A stretch of DNA of 64,000 nucleotides, from positions 2,046,001-2,110,000 of the forward strand of contig JANTQA010000076.1 in NCBI GenBank assembly GCA_027625915.1. The letters run 5' to 3'. The translations under genes and the position numbers were made by a program. Under the pieces are notes generated by a model. It was not told where the DNA came from. It ran no database searches and saw only the letters and a list, made by a program, of their open reading frames with translations. The stretch comes from Anaeramoeba flamelloides (taxonomy: Eukaryota; Metamonada; Anaeramoebidae). Position 1 is the stretch's first letter; the number at the start of each line of letters is the position of its first letter. Of this stretch, positions 23,601-36,616 are shown piece by piece.

Positions 23601-26600
23601 TTTATCGGAAAATAAGAGTATTTTTCAATCGAAATTTTTTAGTACCCTTTGGGCCACGTAGCACAAATATCATTTACATCCAATTACAACATACTTTAAT
23701 TATGGGTGGATCTAGAGTAGAAACTAATCTCTTAAAAAGGTAGTGAAGATATTGATTAGTGTTTGTGGTGGCGTTGTATTGTTTGAGAAAAACAATATTT
23801 ATTATTATTTTCATCATAAAATTGAGGGTAATTTTTTATTCTGGATAATTTCTTTATATTTTTCACTCTTCAAAAAGTCTTGTATATGTGCTTATTGATT
23901 TTTTTTTTTAATTGTAGTCTATTTATCCCCAAAATATACAATTTCTTTTGTCAAGACTTGATTTGAGAAGTACAATTTTTAAAATAATTTCTTTTACCTT
24001 TTAGTCTTCGCCAATGGAATTTTCCCCACAAGTTATTTAGATTAAAGATGAACTAATATCAGAAAATTACATATCCACCCCTTAATTGTTCAATAAGAAT
24101 ATCATCCTTTAAAGTATCTTTTTTCTAGCCTGTGCTTTCTTTTTAATTTTATATACCATTTGGTTGGAGTGTATCCATACAAAATCCTTTGATGTAAATT
24201 TTTTTCTTCTGTACAAAACACCTTACATAAATCTATTTTGTTATTTCATTACAAACAATAAAAAAAATATTTACATCCCTAAGAAAAAAATTTTTTTATA
24301 ACATCTATATAACATTTTTATAACAAAATTTCCTTTTACAGAATGATTTTTTCAATAATTTTTTAAAAAAATATTCTTATAACGGGCGTATAACATGTTG
24401 TAAATTTTATAACTCAATTTTATAACAAATATTTAGATTATAAAAGTTTTTATTAAAAAATTTTATAACATTTTTAACCGTTTATAAAACCTTTACAACA
24501 CCTTTATAACATGTTATAAAAAACTTTTTTTATTCAGGGATAGCAAAGAAATTATTCTCCTTTTTTTCAGAATACTGATTGTTTTAATTCTTCTTGAAAT
24601 ATATTTTTTTATTATCAGTATTATATTCATTCCATTTTGCTAGTATATTTGGACACATTTTGTCATTTCCAAGGCATCTGAACAGATATACCATATTGTT
24701 TAAGAACCCCAGTTATTAAACTCGATACCCCCTTTTTTTCAGTATTTGCCAAATAAAAATTAATTCGATTCATTTGAAGTACAATAAAAAAATGAAAATT
24801 TTTACATATTTAAAAATAGGGATGTACTTTAATTGTACAAAATGGCATTTGAGTGATTCATCACATTAAGATATGAGTAATTGTTTGAAATAAAAAAAAC
24901 AATAAATAAAAATCTAAAAATATATGTTATATGCATTTCCTTTTTTCACGATTAAAGTACAAATATATTTCGAAATTTTTATGATCCAATTAAAACTATT
25001 TTTTTTTTCTTTTTTCTTGATTTTCGAATTAACAAGAAATGTGGTTTAATGGGATAGAGAAAAGAAATTATAACAAATACATTTTTATTTTATAAAATGA
25101 TTTTGAAGAACTTTAAAAAATAAATCAGAAACTTTTGTTTCTTTTTCAAATTCTTCTTAAAAATAATCTTTTCGTAATATAAAAATTATTTATTATGAAA
25201 ATATACAAAATGAAGATTTAATTAATATTGTTGTCAACACAAAAAGTTAAACGCTCACATAAAGAACTTTAATTTTTTCAAAAATTTTATTTGTTTCTCT
25301 TTTTGAGAAAATTTGAAAACAAAAAATCTAAATTTAAAAAAAAATTATCATTCAAATTACTTTAAAATTAGAATTATTGCTCATTTTTGTTTGAATTTTA
25401 AGAATAAACAAATTATTTATATCCATTTTAAAAAAGTGTAACCCAACAAACTTTAAAAACTATTTTAAAAGAAGAAATAAAGCAATGTATTGGACACTTT
25501 TTACAAAGTTTCATTTTTTCAAAATGACTATAAATTAACAATAAAACCAAAGTATTCAAATAAAAAAGGCTTTTAAATAATTTTTATATTAATCACAAAT
25601 GAAAAAATTTCAAAAAAACAAACACTTTTTATGAAAACTAATCTATTTTTAAAAAAAAAATAAAAAAACCAACACTTTAAAAAAAATAAATAAAAAAACC
25701 AAAAAGCACGAGGCCATTTTTAAAAGATTTAGAAAAAAGATGGATCGCATTCCAATTATTAAAGGCCTTAGAGCAATTCCACACAAAGAACATCTGCCAT
25801 GGTGATATTAAGTCGCAAAATGTTCTTGTGACAACGTATATGTGGGTATACCTGACTGATTTTGCAACTTTTAAGCCTGTATTTTTACCTGAAGACAACA
25901 GCGTAGATTTTTCGTATTATTTTTATACATCTGGAGCGCGTATCTGCTATATAGCGCCCGAGAGGTTTTATGGATCAAAGCAACTTGAAAAAAAGCTTCA
26001 TAACGATAACCCCGTGAAGAGATATAAGCACTTAACTCCTGCTATGGACATTTTTTCTGTGGGATGTGTTATTGCAGAAATGTATTTGGATGGTGATCCA
26101 TTATTTTTGATTTCGGAATTATTAAGTTATAAAAAAGCAGAGTTTGATCCTTTAACCAAAGTCTGCAAAATCAAAGATCCAGTTATCCAAGAATTAATTC
26201 AAAGTATGATTCAAATTGATCCAGGCAAGCGAAAGAGTGCAACTTTTTATTTAAAAAAATATACAAATACATTGTTTCCAGAGTATTTTGAAACCACTGT
26301 TCATCCATTAATTGGTAGAATAAATTATCTTTTCCCTGGCAAAAGAATCAAATTAATTAATAATAAATTTGAGAAAATATTATCCGTTTTAAAACAAAAC
26401 GAACATCAAAAAAATCCAAATCTCATGAAATCCAAACGCTATGATCAGTTACCAAATAAAATGAGTAAAACAAAGACAAAACTAAAATCTACTTTATTTC
26501 AAGAACAAAGTTTGGATCAAAAAGAAAATGAAAACATTAATAAGAAGGAAAAGGAAAGGAAAGGGAAAAAGGATACTGGGGATTTATTTAAGGGGGTTAT

Positions 26601-28885
26601 CTCGATAAAATTACCAGAAAACGAAGCAAAGACTTGTAAAAACCAAATAAATAAAAAAAAAGTCTTTAAAAAAAATCCAAAGTTTTTACCAATTTCAATT
26701 GAAGAAACTGAAGATTTTTTGAATGAAACTATCAATTATTTAGAAAGTTTTGAAAAAGATTTCCAAGAACAAAATTTTGAAAATCAAATTAATGAATTAA
26801 ATGAAATTAACGAATTAAAAAAAAAGAAAAAAAAAAAGGAAAAAAAAGAAAAAAAGACATTAGAACAAGAATCATTATTGAAGGATCTGCAAATGTTTGG
26901 TGAAGATTTAGGTATAAATATTGAATTCATTTCTGGTTCTGATTCTGGTTCTGGATATGACTCTGGTTCTGATTCTGATTCTTATTTTGACAAAGATTCA
27001 AATATAATTACTAAGGGAAAAAAGAAAAATAATTCAAAATTAAAACCACAATTTGAAGATATTCGAAAGGTAAATAGAAACGGGAACGGAAACGGAAACG
27101 GAAAAGGAAACGGAAACGGAAACGTGAATGATATTGATGATGATGATGAAGAAGAAGAAGATAGTGAAGAAGAAGAAGAAGAAGATTATTTATTTTTACA
27201 AGAAATATTAAATCAAGGAGAAAATAATATTGATAATAATTTAATAAAAAAAATTAATTTTAATGGAATTATCAAAAAGAATACTCTACCACTACCAATT
27301 TCCAAATATCAAAATGATATGCAAGAGGCAATTAAGGAGTCAACTGAAACTGGTGCCACAATTCCTTTATCTATGATCACAATTAGTGAAATCAAAAATC
27401 AAAAATTTAAAAATTGGAATTTAAGGATGAAAAATCAAAAGTTAAAAGGAATGATCTTATTTTTAAATATCATAAATTCGTCGATTCGAAACACCTTTAA
27501 AGCCGATGAAAAGATTAAAGGGATTGAATTGCTCTGGAAAATGTCTATTTATTTGAGTGATCGCACAAAATTGGAAAGAATTGTGACCTATTTGGTTAGC
27601 TTATTCAATGATCCAGATCAGACTGTCAGAGCTAACAGTATAAGTAGACTGAGAGAAATTTTAGAATTGATTACAGAAATTGATTCCAATAACCGAAATT
27701 TATTTTTTGATTATTTGATTCCATCTTTAGGCAAATTAGTATTTGATCCAGATTTGCATGTTCGGATCGTATTTGCAACAAATCTATCTCGATTTGCATA
27801 CTTGTCAAAAATATTTTTAAATATATCCTTTTGGGACAAAGATTTGGAAATTAATCAAGAAAACCAAAGAATTTATGAAAATGAATTATTCATTTTACAC
27901 CAGTCATTTCTACCATTGTTTACGAGAGTCTTTAAAGATGAATCGCAAGTGAAAATGGCTAGTTTAAAAAACTTGGTTGAAATTTTTTTATTTTTTGGTT
28001 TTGACTTTACAAACGAAAAGATCTTGCCATGTTTAACAACATTGCCAGACGATCAAAATTGGCAACTGAGAGCCTTATTTTTAGAAAAAATCATCCAAAT
28101 TTCCTCGTTTATTGGCAAGGAGCAAATGAACGAATTTTTAATTCCCTTAATTGAAAAAAGTTTAAATGACCCTGAAGAATTTGTTATCGAAAAGGCCTTG
28201 AATGTTTTTACAATTTTGTGTTCCTTCGATTACTTGAATAAAAATTATAAAATTGCATTAATTAAATTGGTTGTGCCCTTTTTGGCATACCCGAACATTT
28301 GGATCAGGAATGGTGTAATTACTTTGATTGATACAATAAACAACTCCTTTAGTAAGGTAGATACATTTTGCTTTCTTTTCCCAGAATTGAAGCACTATGT
28401 TAAAAAGGAAATTTTAAATCCCAATCAACTTAATTTATTGACAATATTAAAGCCACCTTTATCCCGAGAAATTTTTGAAAGGGTAATTCAAGAGACAATA
28501 GATTCCTATGAAAATAATTTTAATGATTTTTTCTCTTTAACTAGAAATTATACAAAGACAATTGGTTCATTAGCGGAGATCGAAGTAAAATTGAAGAACG
28601 AAAGGAATGAAAACAATGAGAAAATTAAAAATAATTTAATTTCTGAAAAAAAAAGCTTTACAGAAAAGGCAATAAATGATTTTGGATATAAAATTGATCA
28701 AATTTATCAAATTATTGGGTTGCAGAAATACTTTGTTGAAATATCACGAAAAAAAATTAAAAAGGATAAAGAAAATAATCAAATAAATGGGAATAAGCCA
28801 AATGGGAATAATGAGAATAATAATACAATAACAAATAATCAAAAGGATCGAAATAAGAATTTGATAAAAAATAATAATAATAATG

Positions 28886-28916
<31 letters not shown>

Positions 28917-31203
28917 TAATAACGAGAATGACAACAATAAAAATAACAATGATAATGAGAATGATAATAATGGTAATGGTAATAATAACAATAACAATAG
29001 TGATGGTCAGTTAAGAAAAGAAAAATTAACAAAAAAGATTGCCTTTTGTGATGATAACATTTTTCAAATTGATTTAACAGAGCAATTTGACTTAATTAAT
29101 ATCAATAATAAAATCAATGTGTATAACTATTTTGCCAAGGATCTAGCGAATTATTTGTCTTCATTTTCTCAAAATATCGTTGAATCAAATCCCGAAGAAA
29201 ACTCGCTCTTGAAAACCATAAGATTAACTCGAATAAATACCATCACCCAAAAACAAAAAAAACAATTATCACCAAGAAAATTAATAAAAATGCAAAGAAA
29301 AAATAGTAAAATATATGAAAGAAAAAAAAAAAAATTATCTCAAGAAAATAACGAAGATTTAAATATGGAAGAAATGGATAATAACGATTTAGAATATGAA
29401 AGTTTTATGTCTTTGATGGGCAATACAAAGTTTGAAACGCAAAACGAGATTGAAGAAAGAAGAAGAAGATTGCCATTGACAAATTTATTAAATAAAAAGG
29501 TTGATAACCAGTTAAAAAACACCATCATCGATTATTTAAATAACACGGCGCCGATTTATATAAGGAAGCTAAAGGAAAGAGAAAAGGAAAAGCAAATGCA
29601 GCTTGAAAGTCAAACGAAAAAAAAAAATATCAAGCAAACATCGAAAAAAAAGAGATCATCCTCACAAAACCTGAATCACCACACAAGCACCAAGCCGACA
29701 CTCAAACAGCAAGACTCATTCAAGGGCAACGATCAATTGACGAATTTTAATGGGGATTCTCTCTGTGGCTGGAGGCCCGTGGGTATAATTGCTTCGCATT
29801 TGCATGAGCATTCCTCGGGCATCACATCGATCCATGTTTCGAAGGATCAAAGATATTTTGTTACCTCGAGCGAAGATGGCGATGTCAAATTTTGGAGTTC
29901 AAAAAGAATTGAATTGGACCACACAATAAATTCACAGCTAACATACAGCGGGCATAATGGGCCAGTTACCGGAATGGCGATAATACAAGATAGCAATTCA
30001 ATAGCGTCATGCACCGCCAATGGAGAAATACACATCTATGATATCGAGCATACGCTTAGCTCGCAAATGAATTCAGAAAGCTTTAGAAGATTGGACACAA
30101 TTGAAATAAATCCAGACGAGGGATCAATAATTGATCTGCAGTATGTGGAAACTGCTTTGGAGCATTTATTAGTATACGCTACCCAAGAAGGGTCCATTTA
30201 TGGCTGGAATATTAAAACAGCCAAGATTTCATATAAAATTAAATTAGACCATAAACTTGGCTTGATTTCCAGTATTTGCATAGAGCCCGGTAGTAACTGG
30301 ATTGTCGTCGGCACATATTTGGGATATATACAATGCTGGGACCTTCGCTTTTTAATACCGTTTCAAACTTGGAGGCATCCCTCCAAAAAGAAGATTCATA
30401 AAATGTCTTATTTTTACGCTTCTTCAGACAGATTTTGGATTTCCGTATTAACAGAGGAGAATGAAGTGAGTGTTTGGAATATCGAAAATGGTAAATGCAG
30501 AAATATTTATCGAATTTTAAAGTCTGAAGGCGAATTGCAATCAATTCCTTTAGCCATGAAAAATCTCGAAAATGGTAATAATAATACTTCAAATAGTAGT
30601 GGTGGCAGCAGCAGCAGCAGCAGCAATGGCGCTAGTCTTATTGACGGTAATAATGATCATGATCATGATGACAATGATAATAAGAACAAGAGCAAGAACA
30701 AGAATAAAACAAATAATATTAATTCAATAAAGAATCAAAAAGAATTCCAAATTGATTTTGATTTACAAAATCTTGGGTTTGTTAATCAACAAAATATTCA
30801 AAATGAGCACAATTCTACAAATAATTCAATCACTACAATGTGGACTGCTAAAGATCGTTCGTTCATGATCACTGGAGAAAATGATCCTGTAATTAAATAT
30901 TGGGATTTGAAAAATTTCCAAAAATCTTATACAATATCAGGTGATATCAATAAATCTTATCAATACAATAGTACTGTAAAACAATCGGTGGCAGTTTATT
31001 CTGCATATCAGGAGGAGTTATTATATGATAACGACGAATTTGAAAAATTCAGTTATCTTCAAGAAAGAGAAAATGAAATAAATAGATTTAAGCAAATTAA
31101 ATCACAACACAAAAGTCAAATAACTGCAATTAATTTATTGGAATACCCAAGTAATTTCTTAATTACCGGTTCGAGAGATGGTGTTATTAAAGTTTGGAAA
31201 TAA
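20680..31203 (+). CDS. VPS15: VPS15 (PIK3R4) regulatory kinase of the class III PI3-kinase complex, two exons
   Basis: Model: join(20680..21005, 25707..31203), 1940 residues. Exon 1 begins MGNQLAS, the family's N-myristoylation start, and ends with two bases of a codon at donor GTAAAT. Exon 2 supplies the third base, giving DRFSTRPFLKDLEKRW, which matches Vps15 across the junction. Kinase-like domain about 20-310 with catalytic loop HGDIKSQN (140-147) and DFA rather than DFG (160-162), as is usual in the family. HEAT-repeat region about 690-1035; WD40 propeller about 1470-1940, ending GSRDGVIKVWK. Between them lie Lys/Glu, Asp/Ser-Gly and Asn tracts (for example about 1160-1210), making the protein longer than the animal form (about 1350). 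The family anchors Vps34 and Beclin-1/Vps30 on endosomes and autophagosomes. Confidence 0.95.
22864..23305 (+). repeat. Repeat G, copy in the VPS15 intron
   Basis: Starting at ATTCACTAATTGGAATG, this segment matches the reverse complement of 63555-64000 over about 440 bp, at roughly 80% identity by eye. Shared landmarks are CATGGGTAAATTTGT, CTATTAGGAATATTGATCA and TTTTGAACAACTCAACTTTA. No ORF or TIR could be defined, and the matching copy runs off the window end. Confidence 0.65.
24275..24542. mobile_element. TIR element D with internal TTATAACA repeats
   Basis: The ends are inverted: ATCCCTAAGAAAAAAATTTT at the left and the complement of ATCCCTGAATAAAAAAAGTT at the right. The 268-bp interior repeats TTATAACA and its variants many times in both orientations. 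There is no ORF. It looks like a MITE. Confidence 0.6.
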
Positions 31204-31755
31204 ACTTTCATTTTGCTATTTTATTTTTTTTTTTTTTATTTTTACTTTTTATTTCTATTAATAAATTCATTATATTATTTTAAAAATTCTTTTTTATAAT
31301 TTGATAATTAGTAATATGAATCTTAGAAAAGTAAAAAAAAAAAAAATATTAAATTCTTCATTGTTTTTTTTTAAAATTTATTAAAACTAGAAAAATAAAA
31401 ATATCTTTATTTTTTTTTTGTTTTGTTTTTTGTTTACAATAAATACAATTTTTAAAAATATACAAAATCAATATAAACTATTTTTCAAACAAAAGGGCAC
31501 ACCTCTCAAATCGTCAATACCATCAAATTTGATTGTTAATAAGATAATTACTTATTGGTGATTTTCATTTTAATTATTCATTTTTTCATTTTTTGCTTTT
31601 TTTATTTTTGGAATTGAACAGTTGGAAAATGAAAAAGCAAGATAAGAAGAAATCAATTTGGAAATAATCTACCTGTGTATAAATGGAAACAGTTTAAGTT
31701 TGATTTTGAATCAAGATAGAAATAGGAATTAAGAAAGACCATTATTGGATTGATG

Positions 31756-32013
31756 CATGGAACAAAGAAAAGAGAAATAAAGAAAAAAACAATTCATACA
31801 AAATACCCAGATGAATTGCAACTTTATATTGAAAATGATACTTTAAAGAACAAAAGTTTGACGTGTAAAGAATTATCAATAAAATGTGGAGAACTTTTTC
31901 CCAATTCGCCTTGTTCAAAGGTTTTTATTGGGTTTATAATTTTTTTCATTACAATTTACAAAACGAGATTTCTCATTTCAAATAAAAGGGCACACAAATT
32001 TTTAAAATATTGA
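31756..32013 (+). CDS. Small hypothetical ORF or gene fragment
   Basis: This ORF reads MHGTKKREIKKKTIHTKYPD and continues through KSLTCKELSIKCGELFPNSP, a stretch that looks protein-like and loosely resembles a helix-turn-helix segment, before running into a hydrophobic AT-rich tail. A possible donor (AAAG|GTTTTT) at about 31920 would end it after the helical part. No downstream exon was found. It could be the first exon of a gene, a transposase relic or chance. Confidence 0.25.
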   Translation, partial: HGTKKREIKKKTIHTKYPDELQLYIENDTLKNKSLTCKELSIKCGELFPNSPCSKVFIGFIIFFITIYKTRFLISNKRAHKFLKY

Positions 32014-32763
32014 ATTTTAATTTTTTATTGTTTTGTTTTAATGAGTTTTAAAGATCCAGTTGAGTGTTTTTTTTATGTTTTTAAAGCGTTTCTTATATTT
32101 TAGAATGATACTATAATTAATTTGATTCATTTCTGAATAATTCTTGAAATTTTTTGTGCCCATTTATTTGAAAAAGAGTTTATTACAATTTTATTTTGTA
32201 TTTTTTGCTTCAATTTTATACAGGAATTCTGAAATTTAAAATTTATTTTTTTCTCAAGATTTAAAAAAGATGTTAGTTTCAATAATCGAGTTGTTAATAA
32301 ATAACAATAACCACATTATATTTGCCAGTTGATACTTAATCAATATTTTCGAAAAATTGTGTTCATAATTATATTTTTTTTTTTTTTCAAAAGTTTTCTT
32401 TTTTAATAATTCAAGCTTCTGTGGTTTCGAAAGCAATAAAAATTTCAATTATTTTTTTAGTAAATGATTCAATTTAAATTTTTAATCTTATAGTTCAATA
32501 TTTTAGGAAAAAAATATTGCAACTGAAGAGTTTTATTTTTTGTTTTTTTAAGATCATTTTTAAAAAAGATTATAAATTTTTGTCTGTCATTGAAAACAAT
32601 CTTCAAAATATTCAAAAAAAAAAAATAAAAAAATATCAAATTGTCTTTTTTAGATTTAAACAAGTTTATTTGGTTGTGAAAATTGTATTTTATCAAGTAT
32701 GAAAAAGAAATATTTTGCCTATATGAAATTCTCACTCGAAAGTAATTTATTTTACTTTTGTGC

Positions 32764-33243
32764 CCCACTCTGAGAGGTAGTGTCTAGGATTTTTTTATTC
32801 AAAAGAATTGAGTAAAATCAAGTATTATTTTCTATTCTTTTAAATTAAAAAAAAAAAACTAACAACAGTGGAATACCAATTATTAACCACAGATTGTGGA
32901 ATTTTCTTCTATAATCGATAATCTTTCTATCGGGTTTTTGATCCTCATGTGTATTCTGGGGGCGTGTTTATGTTTTTCCATGATTAGAAATAATTTAGTA
33001 AAATCAAGGATTTTACTCAATTTTTTCAAACACTGGAAAACCCAACGACATGGGTAGTTTAAATTTTGTCATGAAAATGATAATATTATTTTATATATAT
33101 ATATTAATTATTTTTCTTCTTCTCCTTTTTTTATTTGATAAATTTTCTTTAATTACTCCTTTCTCTAAATAAATAAATGATTAAATAATAAATTTATTTT
33201 ACTTTTCAAATAGAAAATCAAAAATCTGCTACTTTCTAGATAA
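32764..33243. mobile_element. Element H, copy 1
   Basis: This aligns with 41722-42510. Shared blocks include GTAGTGT(C/T)T(A/G)GG, AATGCCAATAATTAA-like sequence, TTTATCGGGTTT and GATAAATTTTCTTTAATTAC near the right end. The ends are weak inverted repeats. One hairpin cassette remnant (AAATCAAGGATTTTACTCAA) sits at about 33000-33050. Confidence 0.5.
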
Positions 33244-34297
33244 TTTTCAAGTTTATTATTTTGATGGTACCTTGTACAACTTATTGAGAGAAGTATTTCC
33301 CAAATGGAGTACCTAAAAAAAAACCAAATTAGTAGCTAAAAAAAGATTGGGGCTGGGAAATCAGTAGCCAACAAATGAAAATTGATCATATCATATCGGC
33401 ATTTGAAAAACTAAAAAAATTTCTCACAAACAGGTAATAACTTTTAAAAAGCTTTGTTCATTGTAAAATAAAAAAATAAAGTATTATTATCCTTACAATT
33501 GACCATGTCAGGTTACAATATTTTAAATTGATTTATTATCTTTGGTTTTAACTCGTCTGTCAAAATTTTATATTATAACTTCAAAATGAGATTCAAGTTT
33601 TATCTGGTTTGAAATTTGAATAATGGTATTCAAGATCATAAAAGAAAACTAATTAACGGAATGTCCCAAGTGGTTTTAAAAAAGTGGTGAACACAAAAAG
33701 TTTTTAAAAAAGTCATGAAAATAGGTCTATTGGGGGTTTGTTAGCTGTTTTAATGAACATTTTTAAAAATATCTTTTCAAACTTTTTTAAAATGTGATGA
33801 ATGATATACCTTAAAAAATGATTTGGTTCATGAGATCTAAAATCAAATTTTAAAGAGCTGTGTTCATTAAGAAACAGTTTGATCCCAATGTGTTGTGATA
33901 ATCAATTTTCTTGTAATAACTTTCACCCTCCAATTTTTTTTTTTTGAAGAAAAACCACAAAATTTTTTTTTTAAATTAAAAGAGTTTTCCCTTGAAAAAT
34001 TCATTCTACCTTTTGTTGTATTCATTATTGTGACTATAAAAATAAAATTTATGAAAGTGTGCACCAAAAAAAGGAATCAAAAAGAAAAAAGCAATATCAA
34101 AAAAAATAAGAATAAAAGAAAAATAAAAAAAAGTTTTATGGTTTGTTTTGATAGTTTTGTTTTTAAAAAATCCAAATAAAAAAAAAACAAGAAAGGAAAA
34201 GAAGGGTAACGGTTTCAAATATCTTGAGAATCAAAGAGATCGAAGAATTTTTTTTAAAAAAAAAGATTTTTCTTTTTGAAAGGTTTGTTGATTTTTT

Positions 34298-34789
34298 TTA
34301 TTTTTTTAAGACTTTTTTTTGTTGTTGTTGTTGTTGTTGACCTACAAATTTTTTTTGTTGTTGGTAAACTTTACGTTCAAGAACAGTGTTGACTGCTTTT
34401 AAACTTTCTTCGTTTTGTTTCATTGTTTTTAACACTTCTTGTGCTTTTTCTTCGACAATTTTTGTTTGTCTTTTGAAATATTCTTGTGCATCTTCAACAC
34501 TCCTTTCGACAAAGAAATTTGTACCGATATCTGTTAACACGCTTTTAACATTCGTCAATTTTCCAGGCAGGTATAAGGATTCTGTTAGTGGAGCCAAAAT
34601 TGGTTGGTTCAAATTTTCAGGCTGTAAGGATTCCAAGGAAAACAAGGTGTTGGAATATAAAGATTTTATTTCGAGTAATTGTGTATAAGATTGCCGATAT
34701 TTTTGATACTCAGAACTAATTTGCTCTTTAAGTGAATTTAATTGAAGTGGGTTGAGGTTGTTAAGGTTAAATGATGATTTATTTGTCAT
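34298..34789 (-). CDS. PFDN5: Prefoldin subunit 5 (alpha-class)
   Basis: A single exon of 163 residues. The core matches PFDN5 along its length: an N-terminal helix (LNPLQLNSLKEQISSEYQKY), the central hairpin region LAPLTESLYLPGKLTNVKSV, then LTDIGTNFFVERSVEDAQEY and a C-terminal helix. This is the usual alpha-prefoldin layout of two coiled-coil helices around two beta hairpins. The C-terminus adds a short Gln run and Lys residues absent from animal forms. The family is one of six prefoldin subunits that hand nascent actin and tubulin to the CCT chaperonin in the cytosol. The neighbouring convertase is divergently arranged about 2.9 kb away. Confidence 0.93.
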   Translation of the reverse strand: MTNKSSFNLNNLNPLQLNSLKEQISSEYQKYRQSYTQLLEIKSLYSNTLFSLESLQPENLNQPILAPLTESLYLPGKLTNVKSVLTDIGTNFFVERSVEDAQEYFKRQTKIVEEKAQEVLKTMKQNEESLKAVNTVLERKVYQQQKKFVGQQQQQQQKKVLKK

Positions 34790-35229
34790 TTTTAGGTTTT
34801 TTTGTTATTTTTGAAGGATTAATTGTAAATGAAGAAAAAAAATAATAAAAAAATGAAAGAATTTATTAAAACAAAATTATTTCTATTCTTTAGTTTGATT
34901 CCTTATGATTAAAGACTTTTGTCGTCATTATGTGATGAGTTGTCTTTGAATTTGGGTTGAACTGAAACAAACTTAATTTTTTAAGACCAAGATATTTATG
35001 TTGATTTTTACTCAATTAATTTTGCTATATCAGAAAATTTATCTCAAAAGAGAAATTTGTTTGTGGTTTACATTCAGTGATAAGATCAATTAAAAAATAA
35101 ATACATAAAAAGAGCACGAAGTTTCCAAATACAGCTATTTTTTATTAATTAAAGGAAAATTTATTGAGTATTTTTAAGCTATTATTCTAGATATGATAAA
35201 ATAACTCAAAATAAAATTTGAGTTTCAAA

Positions 35230-35600
35230 TACTGCTAAGTGCCGTATAATGAAGTAAAGTGCCGTAGAGTGCCTAGCTTTTCCAGAATTTAAAAGAATGG
35301 AGAAAAATCTTAGATTTTTCTCTCTTCTTTTGAATTCTGGTAACAATTAAGGTGGTTTTCCAAAATTTAAAAGGATGGAGAAAAATCAAATACCTTACTC
35401 AATTCTTTTGAATTCTGGAAAAACTAACGGCGGCTTTTATTAATTTATGCAATAAACCAAAAATTAAATAATTTTTCATTTTAATTTCTTAAATTAAAAA
35501 AAACCTAAAGAATAGTTTCTAGGTTTTCCAGAATTCAAAAGAATAGAGAAAAATAATTGATTTTACTCAATTCTTTCGAATTCTCGAAAACTTAATTGGC
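35230..35600. repeat. Hairpin-cassette cluster
   Basis: Three successive imperfect palindromes of the TCCAGAATTTAAAAGAAT / ATTCTTTTGAATTCTGGA type lie at about 35278-35345, 35353-35425 and 35519-35595. They are preceded by AAGTGCCGTA and AGTGCCGTAGAGTGCC motifs. Confidence 0.7.
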
Positions 35601-36535
35601 AAACATGAGGTAATTTGTGTGAATCACATCTCTTAAATAATAAAAAAAAAAAAATGATTTTAGTTAAACTGTATTAAAAATACACGTATAAAGTTTAGAC
35701 TATAAATCTTTAACGGGTTCAATCAAATAAAAACTTTTGTTTTTCTTCTTGTTCAAAAATACCATCAAATTCAATTTTCATATATCTTCAATAAATTCAA
35801 TTTTGAAGATCTGTACCTTGATATTTAAAATAAATAGTTAATTTGTTGATTGAATTTGTTTAAAATCTTTTGTAATATTATCACTTTTTTAGATTTTTTT
35901 TTTAATTTGATAAAATCTATGAGAAAATTGATTCTATTTATTTAATAAAAGAAATAAACTGTTGATCCCTCATTTGAAAATTTTTTTTTGAATTATACAA
36001 CTTTAAAAAATCAATATTAAATTTTCTTGTTGTTTCTTAACATTTTTTTTTATCATTTATTTGTTAAATTTTTTGAGTAAAAGAACTGTTGAGTATTTAA
36101 TTTGGAAAATATGTTTCATAAGTCTGTAAGTAGTATATTAACAGCGATGGAGATTCTTTTGAGAGTCTGATATTAATATATTTTTTATTAAAATATAATA
36201 AAATTACCAATATTAGTATAATTTCATAGAATATTCTATCAAAATCAAAAATATTTTTTAATATTTATAATTCTCTTTTTTAACAATAACTTCCAAACTG
36301 AAAACTAGAAATTTTAAAAAAAACCTCAAGAAATTACATTTTTTTGATAAACTGGAAATATAAGAAAAAATTCGAAAATGGAAACATATTTTGAAGATAA
36401 ATTCATGAAATATTAAGCGATCATTTCAGTCAGTTCATTTTAAAACCCAAACTTTAAAAAAAATTTACGGAACACAAAAATATCAAATTAAAGTATATTT
36501 TTTGGATTTTTTTTATATAAATTATTTCATAGATT

Positions 36536-36616
36536 CGGATTCTATGGCTTAAGTTGGGATTTTTTTTTGTACCTTAAATTTCGTTCAAAGCTTGTTTCTT
36601 AAAAGTGGAACTGGCG
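36536..36616. mobile_element. MITE B, partial copy (right half)
   Basis: TACCTTAAATTTCGTTCAAA followed by TTAAAAGTGGAACTGGC matches the right arms of the copies at 18793-18991 and 63144-63345. No convincing left arm remains. Confidence 0.5.

Larger units (their letters stand above)
21006..25706 (+). other. 4.7-kb VPS15 intron with repeats
   Basis: The donor is GTAAAT and the acceptor AAAAAG at 25701-25706, splitting a codon after two bases. The intron holds repeat G (22864-23305), a TIR element (24275-24542) and much A/T homopolymer. A 68-codon ORF at 22723-22929 partly overlaps repeat G and has no recognisable homologue; it is treated as chance. There is no LINE coding sequence here, unlike the OS-9 and HAP2 introns. 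Confidence 0.8.
31204..34297. other. Intergenic region, VPS15 to prefoldin 5
   Basis: This is 3.1 kb of AT-rich DNA between convergent genes. It contains element H copy 1 (32764-33243) and an 85-codon ORF at 31756-32013. No RNA gene is visible, and the rest is homopolymer-rich sequence. Confidence 0.5.
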
